NCBI RefSeq assembly: GCF_014841215.1
Contig: NZ_JACYTR010000012.1
Coordinates: 49,206 to 113,205 of the forward strand
Reading direction: 5' to 3'
DNA from: Pseudomarimonas arenosa
GTDB lineage: Bacteria > Pseudomonadota > Gammaproteobacteria > Xanthomonadales > Xanthomonadaceae
Length of the DNA stretch: 64,000 bases
The position numbers and the translations under genes were made by a program. Of the stretch, positions 8,156-16,454 are shown in pieces; positions within the stretch are counted from its first letter, which is position 1; each line of letters starts with the position of its first letter. Under the pieces are notes generated by a model. That model worked only from the letters and a program-made list of their open reading frames with translations, ran no database searches and had not been told where the DNA came from.

Positions 8156-8425
8156 ATGATCAATCTTGATGACGCCACGGCACAGAAACTGCTCGACAAG
8201 CTCAGCTCCGACGACGACTTTCGCAGTCTGTTCGTCAAGGATCCGGCCGAGGCTCTGAGATCGCTGGGCCCGACGGGCGCCAAGTTCAGCGCGGCGGCTA
8301 CCTGCATGAAGGTGGCGAAACTGGCCGACAAGGATGCCATCGCCAGCAGCCGCGATGCATTGACCAAGATGCTGGTGACGCAGCTGGCTTCCCATTCTGC
8401 GCCGCAGTTGGATACCAAGATCTGA
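8156..8425 (+). CDS. Putative RiPP precursor (NHLP-related modified peptide)
   Basis: The 89-residue peptide has a helical, charged N-terminal leader (residues 1-40, with LLDKLSSDDDFRSLFVKDP and AEALRSLG) resembling nitrile-hydratase-like leader peptides. The C-terminal part carries a single cysteine (Cys50, in AATCMKVAKLADKD) and several Ser/Thr (64, 65, 70, 75, 79, 81, 87). I recall this arrangement as the putative modified peptide family (TIGR04509-type). A strong AGGGGA ribosome site precedes the ATG. Position between the SagB-like dehydrogenase and two cyclase-like genes supports a precursor role. The cleavage site and modified residues are not known; there is no double-glycine motif. 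Confidence 0.78.
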   Translation: MINLDDATAQKLLDKLSSDDDFRSLFVKDPAEALRSLGPTGAKFSAAATCMKVAKLADKDAIASSRDALTKMLVTQLASHSAPQLDTKI

Positions 8426-8440
8426 ACTGAATGCGGTCCG

Positions 8441-8454
8441 GCGTCGGCCGACGC
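8441..8454. terminator. Hairpin between convergent precursor and cyclase genes
   Basis: GCGTCGGCCGACGC is a perfect 14-base palindrome in the 42-base gap between the convergent stops at 8425 and 8468. It lacks a clear T-run on either strand, so it is at best a weak bidirectional terminator. Confidence 0.4.
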
Positions 8455-8467
8455 TGGCGACGGGGTG

Positions 8468-10978
8468 TCAAGGCGCCGGCATTGCCGTGGCTACCGGCGT
8501 CGCGCTTTCCAGTGTCGGCAGAACGCGCAGGGCGGCGTTAAGCACCGCCAAGCTATGCAGTCGTTCGTTGTACTCGACCAGGGATCGCCCGTGATGTCGA
8601 CGCAGCCAGTCCGCTTCCACGGCGGCCGCGTCGCTATCTCCGGTAGCGAGAAGGGCGCGACGCCGCAGATCGCGTAGCAGGTACGGTTCTGCGTTGGCCT
8701 TGTCTGCATCGGTGCTTGATGCGCTCAGTGCCGCAGCGGCCTTGCCCTGTGCCAGCAGCTTTTCGCCTTCGTACCATTGGCGGAAATGCGTTGCCATCGG
8801 CGAATCGCCCGGCGGGGCCGCTGGTACTTCCACCTCCGCTTGGCCACAGCGAGTCGCAATGCCCGCTGCCAGCAGCCATCGGGTAGCGAGAATCTGCTGA
8901 GCGGCTGGGTTATCGGCGCTGGCGCGGAACGCAAGGTTGTGCCAGTCCGGCGCGTTCGGCTGGCCGCGCAGCAAGCATTGCACGGCGAAGCTCGACAGGC
9001 GGATATCGTCGCGCAGACCGTCGGACAGGCGCGGTGCCTGCTGCAAGGCCTGCAGTCGCGATAGCGCCTGATCCACCGCGCCAGCTTCAAGATCCAGCAC
9101 TGCCAGACCAAGCAGATTCAGCGCCGCCAGCTCGGCTGGGAGTTCTTCCTGCTTGTCGGATAGCAGGTCGATGGCCGCTTGCCGTTGACCGGACAGCCAG
9201 CGGGCAAAGGCGGCGGCTCGCAGATCACCACCCGTGCCCTGGGCCATGGCTTGTTCAAACCGCTCATTGGCGGTCGATAGGTCGCCGAGCCCCAGTTCGA
9301 GCAATCCGGCTTGATAGTTGGCGCTGTTCAGTCCCGGATGCAGGGGGTTGAGCGCCGGCTCAAGCGCACGCCGAGCTTCCTGGTATAGGTTGTCCCGTGC
9401 CAGCACCACGGCGAGCAAGTGGTGGGCATAGTGTCGGTCCGGGTACTGGGTGACCAGGGCCAGCCACTTGTTGGCGGCATCGTCGTCGCCACGATAGAAG
9501 GCCAGCACAGCGGCAAGATGTGCGCGTTCAACGGCGCTCAAACGATCGCGCAATCGCAGTGCATCGGCTACCGTACTTGCTGCTGCGGCAGAATCTCCTT
9601 CCATATAGTTCAACGCAGCCATCAGCGACATGGCCATCGCAAACTCGGGATCCAGATCCAGTGCATGGCGAAGCAGCTCGCGGGCCAGGGGAATCTCTGA
9701 GCGGTTCTTTGCCTTCAGGGCCAGGGCATAGCCGCGCAGGGCATCGACGTTGTTGCTGGTGATTTTTCCGAGCGGCTCGGAGGCAGCGGTAATGGCGCTC
9801 ATCGATTCGCCCAGCCGCGAACGAACGTTGTTCAGGCTGCTGTTGACAGCGGCCAGAATCTGCGATTCGTCTCTGGCATCGGCAAACTCCGCATACACTG
9901 TGGTGCCGGTGCGTGGATCGATCAGCTCAGCGGTGAAGCGCCAACGCCCGCCCAGCTCGACCAGATTCGGCAGCAGCAATGCACGTGCCCCTAGTCGCTG
10001 CGCGACTTCGCTGCCGTTGCTGCGTTGCACCGGCACATCCGCGGGCTGGCGCATCAGGCGCAAGGTGTCGCGCACCTTGGTGTGATTCACCAGGTTGACA
10101 TGGCGGGACTGCTCCAGACCGAGTCGGATGGCGGTGTCCAGGGATTCGTTGAAGCGCGGGTCGCCGCTGTGATTGTTGAGATCAGCCACCACGATCCAGT
10201 CGCGCTCGGCAAACGCAATCGCCGGCTCTGGCTGCAGAAACACATAGGTCATGGCCGAAGCGATGGCGCCGAACAGCAGCAGATACAGGGGCTTCCACTG
10301 CCACCATGGAACAATGCGTTTGGCCTTGGCCTTGCTCTTCGGTGGGCTCAGTGGCGCAATCGGCGGAACGCCGACCTCGAACACCGACATTCGCCGGCTG
10401 ACCCCATGCAATCGATACTCGCCGTGGCTGATCCAGCGCAGCGAACCCACCTCGGCCAGCTCTTCCCGGGCGCGGAAGGCCAACGAATAGGCCGATTCGG
10501 AGAGCAGGATCTGCCCCGACTTGGCCAGACCCATCAGTCGCGCGGCGATCGCCTTGGCCAGGCCTTCGATCTCGATCGGCTTGGCACCCTGAGCAATGTC
10601 TTCGGCCGAGTTGCGCCAACTGAGAATTTCACCGACATGGATGCCGACCCTGGCGGCAAGCGGATAGCCGGCTTCCTGACCCAACTCGCGCAGCAGGTTC
10701 TGGTAGGCCAGCGCAAACGACACCGCCTCGATCGGACGATCGAACAGCACCAGGAAACCGTCGGTCTTGTCGATTTCCTGGCCGTGAAAGCGATGCAAGG
10801 TGTCGCGCGCCAGCTGATCATGCCGGCGGATCAGCTGCGCCGCCCGCGAGTCGCCCAGCTGCTCGATCAGTCGGGTCGAGTTGGCCAGATCGCACAGCAG
10901 CAGACAGCCGAGGTGTGGAGTGGCCTTGATTGCCTTGGGTTCGGCGGCGGCCGGTGGCGAGGCGAGGCGGCTGTCCAT
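8468..10978 (-). CDS. Putative peptide modification system cyclase, paralogue 1
   Basis: The 836-residue protein starts with a class III nucleotide cyclase-like domain (residues about 22-200), then one membrane helix (about 240-258, PLYLLLFGAIASAMTYVFLQ), then a domain starting FAERDWIVVADLNNHSGDPR, and a long TPR-rich C-terminus. In the cyclase domain the metal-binding aspartates are visible (Asp30 in LLLCDLANST, Asp73 in DKTDGFLVLF), as is the GIHVGE strand. The usual transition-state Asn is replaced: KAIAARL (Ala143, Arg147) stands where VNLAARL is normal. I recall this architecture as the putative peptide modification system cyclase (TIGR04510-type). It is convergent with the precursor gene. 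The N-terminal cyclase is cytoplasmic by the positive-inside rule, with TPRs periplasmic, but topology is inferred. Confidence 0.8.
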   Translation of the reverse strand: MDSRLASPPAAAEPKAIKATPHLGCLLLCDLANSTRLIEQLGDSRAAQLIRRHDQLARDTLHRFHGQEIDKTDGFLVLFDRPIEAVSFALAYQNLLRELGQEAGYPLAARVGIHVGEILSWRNSAEDIAQGAKPIEIEGLAKAIAARLMGLAKSGQILLSESAYSLAFRAREELAEVGSLRWISHGEYRLHGVSRRMSVFEVGVPPIAPLSPPKSKAKAKRIVPWWQWKPLYLLLFGAIASAMTYVFLQPEPAIAFAERDWIVVADLNNHSGDPRFNESLDTAIRLGLEQSRHVNLVNHTKVRDTLRLMRQPADVPVQRSNGSEVAQRLGARALLLPNLVELGGRWRFTAELIDPRTGTTVYAEFADARDESQILAAVNSSLNNVRSRLGESMSAITAASEPLGKITSNNVDALRGYALALKAKNRSEIPLARELLRHALDLDPEFAMAMSLMAALNYMEGDSAAAASTVADALRLRDRLSAVERAHLAAVLAFYRGDDDAANKWLALVTQYPDRHYAHHLLAVVLARDNLYQEARRALEPALNPLHPGLNSANYQAGLLELGLGDLSTANERFEQAMAQGTGGDLRAAAFARWLSGQRQAAIDLLSDKQEELPAELAALNLLGLAVLDLEAGAVDQALSRLQALQQAPRLSDGLRDDIRLSSFAVQCLLRGQPNAPDWHNLAFRASADNPAAQQILATRWLLAAGIATRCGQAEVEVPAAPPGDSPMATHFRQWYEGEKLLAQGKAAAALSASSTDADKANAEPYLLRDLRRRALLATGDSDAAAVEADWLRRHHGRSLVEYNERLHSLAVLNAALRVLPTLESATPVATAMPAP

Positions 10979-11105
10979 GGCGTCTATTCTGTCGGGCCCA
11001 CGATTGTCCTGCCAGCCGCTGCGCTTGGCAACCGCCTGAATTCTGCTGCAATTGGCGTCAAACGCCGGGTGGCGGCTCAGGCCGTTCGCGACTTAACGCT
11101 CTGAT

Positions 11106-13598
11106 TCACTGCGGAGGTCCGCTGGTTTGCTCGTTGCTGTGTAATGCCATGCGGGGCTGGTGATCGCGTTGCAGGAACAGGCCATTGATCAGATCAAGCG
11201 CGGCATAGTGTTCGCTGAACTCGACCAGGCTGCGCGCAGCGTGCTGTTCAAGCCAGCGCGCTTCACGCTCGACGCCGGCCGGGTCGCCGAGCAGCTCAAA
11301 CGCACGTCGGCGGGCATGACGAAGCAGCCATAGCTCGTTGCGGTCGAGCTTGGCGGCGCTTTCATCCAGCATCTGTCTGGCCTGCCCGGCCTGCAATCGT
11401 TGTTCGGCCTGCAGCCAATCCAGGGCAAGAACGGTGGCAAGACTGTCGTCGTCGGCTCGGGCGAGGGCAGGCGACGGCGCCGAGTCAGCGCAGTGCAGGG
11501 CGACGGCCTGCCGCAGCGCCTGTCGAAATCGCCAGCGTTGCTGTTCGCCGCGGTTGCTCGCGCCCGGCTCGGCCCGCGCCGGAGGCAGCGGCTTGCGCGC
11601 GATCAGACAGTCGTAGCTGGCCAGGGCCAGGGCGATCTCAACATTGAGTTCAGCCGACAGGTCGGCATGCTGTGCACTCAGCGCCGACAGGCCGGCACGT
11701 GCCGCAGCGAGCTCGCCGCGTTGAATCTGAATGCTGACTTCGGCCAGCGCATTGCGGGCGGCATGCTCGGCGGACTCGGCCTGCTTGCCGGCCTGCAGCA
11801 GTTGCAGGCCGCGCTCGGCATTGCCGGAGGCCAGTTCGGCCAGCGCATAGGCGGAGATATCGCCAGCCACACCGGCTTCTTCAGCGCTGCGAAAAAGGGC
11901 CAGTGCGGCCTCTACTCGACCGCGCCAGAGTTCGAATACCGCGGCCTGATACTGGCTGTTGCGATAGCCATGACTGATCGGATCGAGTGCCGGCTGGATC
12001 GCCTGCAAGGCCGATTCGATGGCGTTGTCTGCAGCCAGCGCCATCGACAGGGTGTGATGCGCCGAATGGCGATCGGGAAAACGGGCCGCCAGAGCGCGCC
12101 ACTTGGTCACCGTGTCGGCACTGCCGGAGTACAGCGCGCTCACTGCATCGAGATGGTTCTGTTCCCATGGGCTGAGACGGCTGCTCAAGGATTTTGCCTC
12201 GTCTACCTTGGCCGCCGCGCCGGTCAGGTCGCCCTCCATGAAGCGCAACACCGCCTGCAGTGACATCGCCATGGCGAATTCCGGATCGAGTTTCAACGCC
12301 TGATTGAGCAGCTCACCGGCCAGCGCCATCTGCGATCGGCTCTTGGCCTCCTGGGCCAGCGCGTAGTCGCGTAGCGCATCGATGTTGCCACTGGTCAGCC
12401 GGTCCAGCGTCAGCGTGTCGCGTTCGATCGACTCGATCGATTCGCCAAGATCGCTGCGTACGCGATCCAGGGCGCTGTCGATGCCGCGCAGCAGCTGCGC
12501 TTCGTCGCTAGCGTCGACGAAATGGCTGTACACCGTGGTGCCGCTCAGTGGATCGACCAGTTCGGTGGTATAGCGCAGTTGTCCGCTCACCTCGGCCAAG
12601 GTCGGCAGCAGCAAGGCGCGGGCACCGCTGCGTCGGGTCAGCTGGCTGCCAAGTTCACGGTCGATCCTGGCATCGGCGGGCTGTCGCATCAGCTGCAGGG
12701 TCTGCCGCAGCTTGTGCGGCGAGACCAGGTTGATGTGGGGCGATTGCTCCAGACCGATTCGCACTGCGGTATCGAGCGCACGGTCAAAGCGCGGATCGCC
12801 GCTCTGGTTGTTGAGGTCGGCCAGCACCAGCCAGTCGCGTTCGGCAAACGCGATCGCCGGCTCGGGCCGCACGCTCCAGTACAGCAGGGCGATGCCGCAG
12901 ATCGCCAGCAGGACCAGCGAGAGCGGCTGTCGCCAGCGACGCACCGGCCGTGCCTTCAGTGCAGCGATGGGCGCGCCCAGGGCCGTGCCGCTCCGGCGGC
13001 TGACTTCGAAAACGCACTGCGGGCGGGAAACGCCTTGCAGACGATAGTCGCCATGCCGAACCCAGCGCAGCTCATCGCTGCCACCGAGTTCAGTCGCTGC
13101 ACGCATGGCCGGATGGTAGGCCGCTTCCGACAGCAGCACCTGCCCGGCGCGGGCCAGGCTCATCAATCGCGCGGCGATCGCCTTGGTCAGACCCTCGACC
13201 TCGAACGGCTTGGCGCCCTTGGCCACGTCGTTGGCGAGATTGCTCCAGGTCAGCACTTCGCCGACATGGATGCCGACGCGGGCGGCCAGAGTCTCTCCGA
13301 CCTCCTGCCCGAGAGCGGTCAGCAGACCTTGGTACTCGAGCGCAAAGGCCACTGCTTGGATCGGGCGCTCGAACAGCAACAGGAAACCGTCGGTCTTGTC
13401 GATTTCCCGGCCCTGGTGCCTGTGCAGGGTGTCGCGGGCCAGCTGGTCGTGGCGGCGGATCAGCTCGGTGGCGCGGTGATCGCCAAGTCGCTCGATGAGG
13501 GCGGTGGACTCGGCCAGATCGCAGATCAACAAGCAGCCGAGCCGCGCCGTCGCGCAGGGTCTGAACGTTGTTTTCGCTGCGGACGCTTCGAGCGACAT
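11106..13598 (-). CDS. Putative peptide modification system cyclase, paralogue 2
   Basis: This 830-residue protein has the same layout as its downstream neighbour: class III cyclase-like domain (residues about 19-195; Asp27, Lys68, Asp70), one membrane helix near residues 230-250 (LSLVLLAICGIALLYWSV), a FAERDWLVLADLNNQSGDPR domain and TPR-type helices. The two are roughly half identical by eye, with the cyclase region closest. The same KAIAARL change (Ala140 in place of Asn) is present. The two genes are tandem on the minus strand with 127 bases between them, pointing to an old duplication. Which paralogue serves the single visible precursor, or whether each serves different peptides, cannot be told. 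Confidence 0.8.
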   Translation of the reverse strand: MSLEASAAKTTFRPCATARLGCLLICDLAESTALIERLGDHRATELIRRHDQLARDTLHRHQGREIDKTDGFLLLFERPIQAVAFALEYQGLLTALGQEVGETLAARVGIHVGEVLTWSNLANDVAKGAKPFEVEGLTKAIAARLMSLARAGQVLLSEAAYHPAMRAATELGGSDELRWVRHGDYRLQGVSRPQCVFEVSRRSGTALGAPIAALKARPVRRWRQPLSLVLLAICGIALLYWSVRPEPAIAFAERDWLVLADLNNQSGDPRFDRALDTAVRIGLEQSPHINLVSPHKLRQTLQLMRQPADARIDRELGSQLTRRSGARALLLPTLAEVSGQLRYTTELVDPLSGTTVYSHFVDASDEAQLLRGIDSALDRVRSDLGESIESIERDTLTLDRLTSGNIDALRDYALAQEAKSRSQMALAGELLNQALKLDPEFAMAMSLQAVLRFMEGDLTGAAAKVDEAKSLSSRLSPWEQNHLDAVSALYSGSADTVTKWRALAARFPDRHSAHHTLSMALAADNAIESALQAIQPALDPISHGYRNSQYQAAVFELWRGRVEAALALFRSAEEAGVAGDISAYALAELASGNAERGLQLLQAGKQAESAEHAARNALAEVSIQIQRGELAAARAGLSALSAQHADLSAELNVEIALALASYDCLIARKPLPPARAEPGASNRGEQQRWRFRQALRQAVALHCADSAPSPALARADDDSLATVLALDWLQAEQRLQAGQARQMLDESAAKLDRNELWLLRHARRRAFELLGDPAGVEREARWLEQHAARSLVEFSEHYAALDLINGLFLQRDHQPRMALHSNEQTSGPPQ

Positions 13599-13661
13599 GG
13601 CACCTCACTGTCTGCCTCGATTGTCAGCCGGCGGTCTCGCGCTTGGCAACTCGGATCGTGC

Positions 13662-14171
13662 TCAGTCCGACTGAGCGGTCGACTCGGCGCGAATGGCGGC
13701 AAAGCGCGCCGGCAGTTCCTGGCGGAGCTGGCGGCGCAGCTGGGCGGCCTGGTAGCGGCGTTGTTCATCCTCGGTCTGCGGCTCAAGCGGCGGCACCGCG
13801 GTCGAGTGGCCGTGTGCGTCCACCGCCACCATGGTGAAGAAACAGCTGTTGACGTGACGTACACTCTGCTGGCGAATATCTTCGGCCAGCACCTTGATGC
13901 CGATCTCCATCGAGGTCGAGCCGGTGTAATTCACTGCCGCCAGGAAGGTGACCAACTCACCGACTTCCACCGGCTCGCGGAACATCACCTGATCGACCGA
14001 CAGGGTGACGACATACAGTCCGGCGTAGCGACTGGCGCAGGCGTAGGCCACCTGGTCGAGCAGCTTGAGGATGGTGCCGCCGTGAACGTGGCCGGAGAAG
14101 TTGGCCATGTCCGGCGTCATCAGCACGGTCATGCTGAGCTGATGGCGTCGGCGTTCCAGCTGCTCGTTCAC
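13662..14171 (-). CDS. Hotdog-fold acyl-CoA thioesterase
   Basis: The 169-residue protein begins VNEQLERRRHQLSMTVLMTP and has the hotdog thioesterase signature MANFSGHVHGGTILKLLDQV, with the conserved Asp in the helix. It probably hydrolyses medium or long acyl-CoAs in the cytoplasm. I chose GTG at 14171: it overlaps the TGA of the upstream cupredoxin gene (GTGA), and family members begin near this point; an ATG at 14195 would add eight residues (MPRPRAKP). The C-terminal 40 residues are polar and Arg/Gln-rich. The pairing with a secreted cupredoxin looks positional rather than functional. Confidence 0.88.
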   Translation of the reverse strand: MNEQLERRRHQLSMTVLMTPDMANFSGHVHGGTILKLLDQVAYACASRYAGLYVVTLSVDQVMFREPVEVGELVTFLAAVNYTGSTSMEIGIKVLAEDIRQQSVRHVNSCFFTMVAVDAHGHSTAVPPLEPQTEDEQRRYQAAQLRRQLRQELPARFAAIRAESTAQSD

Positions 14172-14935
14172 GGGTTTGGCTCGGGGTCTTGGCATTCTGG
14201 TCCCGACGGCAGAATGCGAGTGAGTTCGATCGTGCCGCTGCGCTGCGGATCGAACAGATCAAAGCTGAACAGGGCGGTGGTGCAGCTGGTTAAGGTGAAA
14301 CTGCCCTGACCGGCCGCCGTAGTGTTGACGGGTGAGTTGGGGTCGTTGAAGCGACCTCCGCGGCTGCGGAACATCTCCAGCGTGGCCACATTGCCCTGAA
14401 ACACTCCGCTGCCGGTCATCCAGTCGTAGTCCTGTTGATCGCTGTCGGCGTCATCCAGCCAGGTAAACCAGGCGAAGGTGAAGATGTTCTGCTCTGGATA
14501 GACCTCGACAAGCAGTCCCTGGCCATTGGTCGCTGGGTTGAACCAGGCGCCTGAGCTGCTGCGGGTCAGGGCGGGCCCAGCCGGAGGCGCGCTGCCTTCC
14601 ACACTGATGGTGCCCGCCATGCCGATACCGCCGGCTGAGCCATGCACCGAACAGAAGTAGCCGAACTCGCCTGGGCTGTTGAAGGTGTGCTCGAAGACAA
14701 AGGCAGCCGAGCTCGGCGGGCCGGAGCTAAAGCTGTTGTCGTCGGCGACCACGTCGTGAAAGCCGCCCTGGTTGGTCCAGCGCACCTTATCGCCGACTTC
14801 GATCAGCAGGTCTCTGGGGCTGAAGCTGACACCCGACAGGGTCACGTCGTGGGTGGCTGCTGTTGCTGCGGCGCAGCCGATCAGCAGGGTGAATGCGCAA
14901 CTCCATTGGCGACAGCGGATCGAGATTCCACGCAT
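14168..14935 (-). CDS. Secreted plastocyanin-like (cupredoxin) protein
   Basis: The 255-residue protein has an N-terminal signal peptide (cleavage near CAAATAATHD). A blue-copper domain follows at residues 28-115: the type 1 copper ligands are visible as His in GGFHDVV, Cys and His in YFCSVHG, and Met in GIGMAG. Residues about 125-245 form a second domain beginning SSSGAWFNPATNGQGLLVEV, of a kind often found in secreted proteins of Lysobacter-like bacteria, with no function I can name. It likely carries electrons or binds copper in the periplasm or outside. Its stop overlaps the thioesterase start. Confidence 0.82.
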   Translation of the reverse strand: MRGISIRCRQWSCAFTLLIGCAAATAATHDVTLSGVSFSPRDLLIEVGDKVRWTNQGGFHDVVADDNSFSSGPPSSAAFVFEHTFNSPGEFGYFCSVHGSAGGIGMAGTISVEGSAPPAGPALTRSSSGAWFNPATNGQGLLVEVYPEQNIFTFAWFTWLDDADSDQQDYDWMTGSGVFQGNVATLEMFRSRGGRFNDPNSPVNTTAAGQGSFTLTSCTTALFSFDLFDPQRSGTIELTRILPSGPECQDPEPNP

Positions 14936-15098
14936 GGTGCTCTCCCGTTTGGCCGGTCCGGCGCCTATGGCACTGATGCTCGTGTTGGGGCGCGCCAGCG
15001 GATCACTATGCGCGCAACCGCTTGCCTCGGCAACAAGCGCTGTGGCGTGCCTGCTGCCAAGTCGGCAAAATGTGCCAGATCAAGCAGCCAGCAGCTCA

Positions 15099-15767
15099 AT
15101 GATGTCACTTAGCTATGAAATCCATCCGGTTACCCCATTCCAGCAAAACTGCAGCCTGATATGGTGCAACGAAACTCAGCGCGCCGCCCTGGTTGACCCA
15201 GGTGGCGAGGTGGACAGGCTGCTGGCCGCGGTCGCTGCGCGTGGACTCATTCTCGAGAAGGTGCTGGTCACCCACGGCCATCTGGATCACGCCAGCGGCG
15301 TTCGCGACCTGCAGGAAGGGCAGGGGGTGACGGTGGAAGGCCCACATCCGGATGATCAATTCTGGATCGAGGCGCTGCCGCCGGTGGCGGCGCAGTACGG
15401 GTTTCCGCCGGCGCGCAGCTTCGTGCCCGAACGTTGGTTGGCGCAGGGCGACAGCGTGACGCTGGGCAATCAGCTGCTTGAGGTGTTGCACTGCCCTGGA
15501 CACACGCCCGGGCACGTCGTGTTCTTTCACCGGCCGAGCAAGCTGGCCATGGTCGGCGACGTGCTGTTCCAGGGCTCGATTGGCCGCAGCGATTTTCCGC
15601 GCGGCAATCATGCTGACCTGATTCGTTCGATTCGCGGTCGGCTGTTTGCACTCGGCGATGAGGTTCAGTTCATTCCCGGTCATGGCCCGATGTCGACCCT
15701 GGGTCGCGAGCGGCGCAGCAATCCGTTCGTCTCCGATGCCGCAGTGGCGACGATGCGGCTCGATTGA
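15099..15767 (+). CDS. MBL-fold metallohydrolase (glyoxalase II-like)
   Basis: The 222-residue protein shows the metallo-beta-lactamase zinc motif THGHLDHASG (HxHxDH), then HCPGHTPGHVVF, MVGDVLFQGSIGRSDFPRGN and the final FIPGHGPMSTLGRE His. Spacing matches the YcbL/glyoxalase II-like subfamily of thioester hydrolases. ATGATG at 15099-15104 gives two possible starts; the upstream ribosome site is weak. It is followed by the YchJ-like gene 23 bases after the stop, probably one transcript. Confidence 0.9.
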   Translation: MMSLSYEIHPVTPFQQNCSLIWCNETQRAALVDPGGEVDRLLAAVAARGLILEKVLVTHGHLDHASGVRDLQEGQGVTVEGPHPDDQFWIEALPPVAAQYGFPPARSFVPERWLAQGDSVTLGNQLLEVLHCPGHTPGHVVFFHRPSKLAMVGDVLFQGSIGRSDFPRGNHADLIRSIRGRLFALGDEVQFIPGHGPMSTLGRERRSNPFVSDAAVATMRLD

Positions 15768-15790
15768 AACCCGACATTGATGGGAGTGTC

Positions 15791-16180
15791 ATGAGATCCA
15801 GCGAAGCCTGCCCGTGTGGCAATCCTTGGCCGTATGCGCAATGCTGTGGCCGCTACCACGATGGTGAGCCGGCGCCGAATGCCGAAGCCCTGATGCGCTC
15901 ACGCTACAGCGCCTACGTGTTGCGCGATGCCGACTATCTGCTCGCCACCTGGCATCCGACCACCCGCCCCGACGCGATCGACTTTGACGCCGGCGTGAAG
16001 TGGCTGGGACTCGATGTTAAGCAGCGCTGGCAGGACGGCGCCGACCGCGCCGGGGTCGAGTTTGTGGCTCGCTACAAGGCCGGCGGAGAGCCAGCGCAGC
16101 GCCTGCACGAAAAGAGTCGCTTTGCGCTGGAAGAGGGGCGCTGGTACTACCTTGACGATGAGTTGGCAGAGCAGCGCTGA
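15791..16180 (+). CDS. YchJ family SEC-C motif protein
   Basis: The 129-residue protein starts MRSSEACPCGNPWPYAQCCG, an N-terminal SEC-C-type zinc motif (CPCG...QCC), followed by the conserved YchJ core RSRYSAYVLRDADYLLATWH and the end HEKSRFALEEGRWYYLDDE. The ATG at 15791 has GGGAG upstream; a TTG at 15764 overlapping the MBL gene stop is less likely. The function is unknown. Confidence 0.9.
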   Translation: MRSSEACPCGNPWPYAQCCGRYHDGEPAPNAEALMRSRYSAYVLRDADYLLATWHPTTRPDAIDFDAGVKWLGLDVKQRWQDGADRAGVEFVARYKAGGEPAQRLHEKSRFALEEGRWYYLDDELAEQR

Positions 16181-16190
16181 GCGTTGCTTC

Positions 16191-16289
16191 TCGCTCAAGT
16201 GGGGCCCACCACTTGGGCTCGTCGCGCCTTGCACTCGACGCAAAGTCCTCGGTGATCATCCGCGCCCCCTCAGGAAATATCCGGGCTGA
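16191..16289 (-). repeat. Dispersed repeat A, copy 3
   Basis: This copy is inverted relative to 63878 and includes CAAGTGGGGCCCACCACTTG (a palindromic arm), CTTGCACTCGACGCAAAGTC, TCGGTGATCATCCGCGCCCC and the end AAATATCCGGGCT. It starts 10 bases after the ychJ stop. The following 165 bases to the DUF1631 stop show no gene. Confidence 0.9.
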
Positions 16290-16454
16290 GCCGCTCTTCT
16301 CGTGCGGCAGGGAAGTGTCATGCCGGCATGGGCGCGCGTAGCGGGAATGCAGAACTTGCGAAGGTCGAACGATGGCGGGTGACCCGAGCGCTGGCCCCCT
16401 GTCTGCGCGGGGGGTGACGAGCAAAGGGTCTCGTGCGGATGTCTCAGGCAGCCG

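Noticed and set aside
12522..14309. Plus-strand open frame of 595 codons across the second cyclase and thioesterase
   Set aside because: It crosses two conserved minus-strand genes and shows no domain or start signals.
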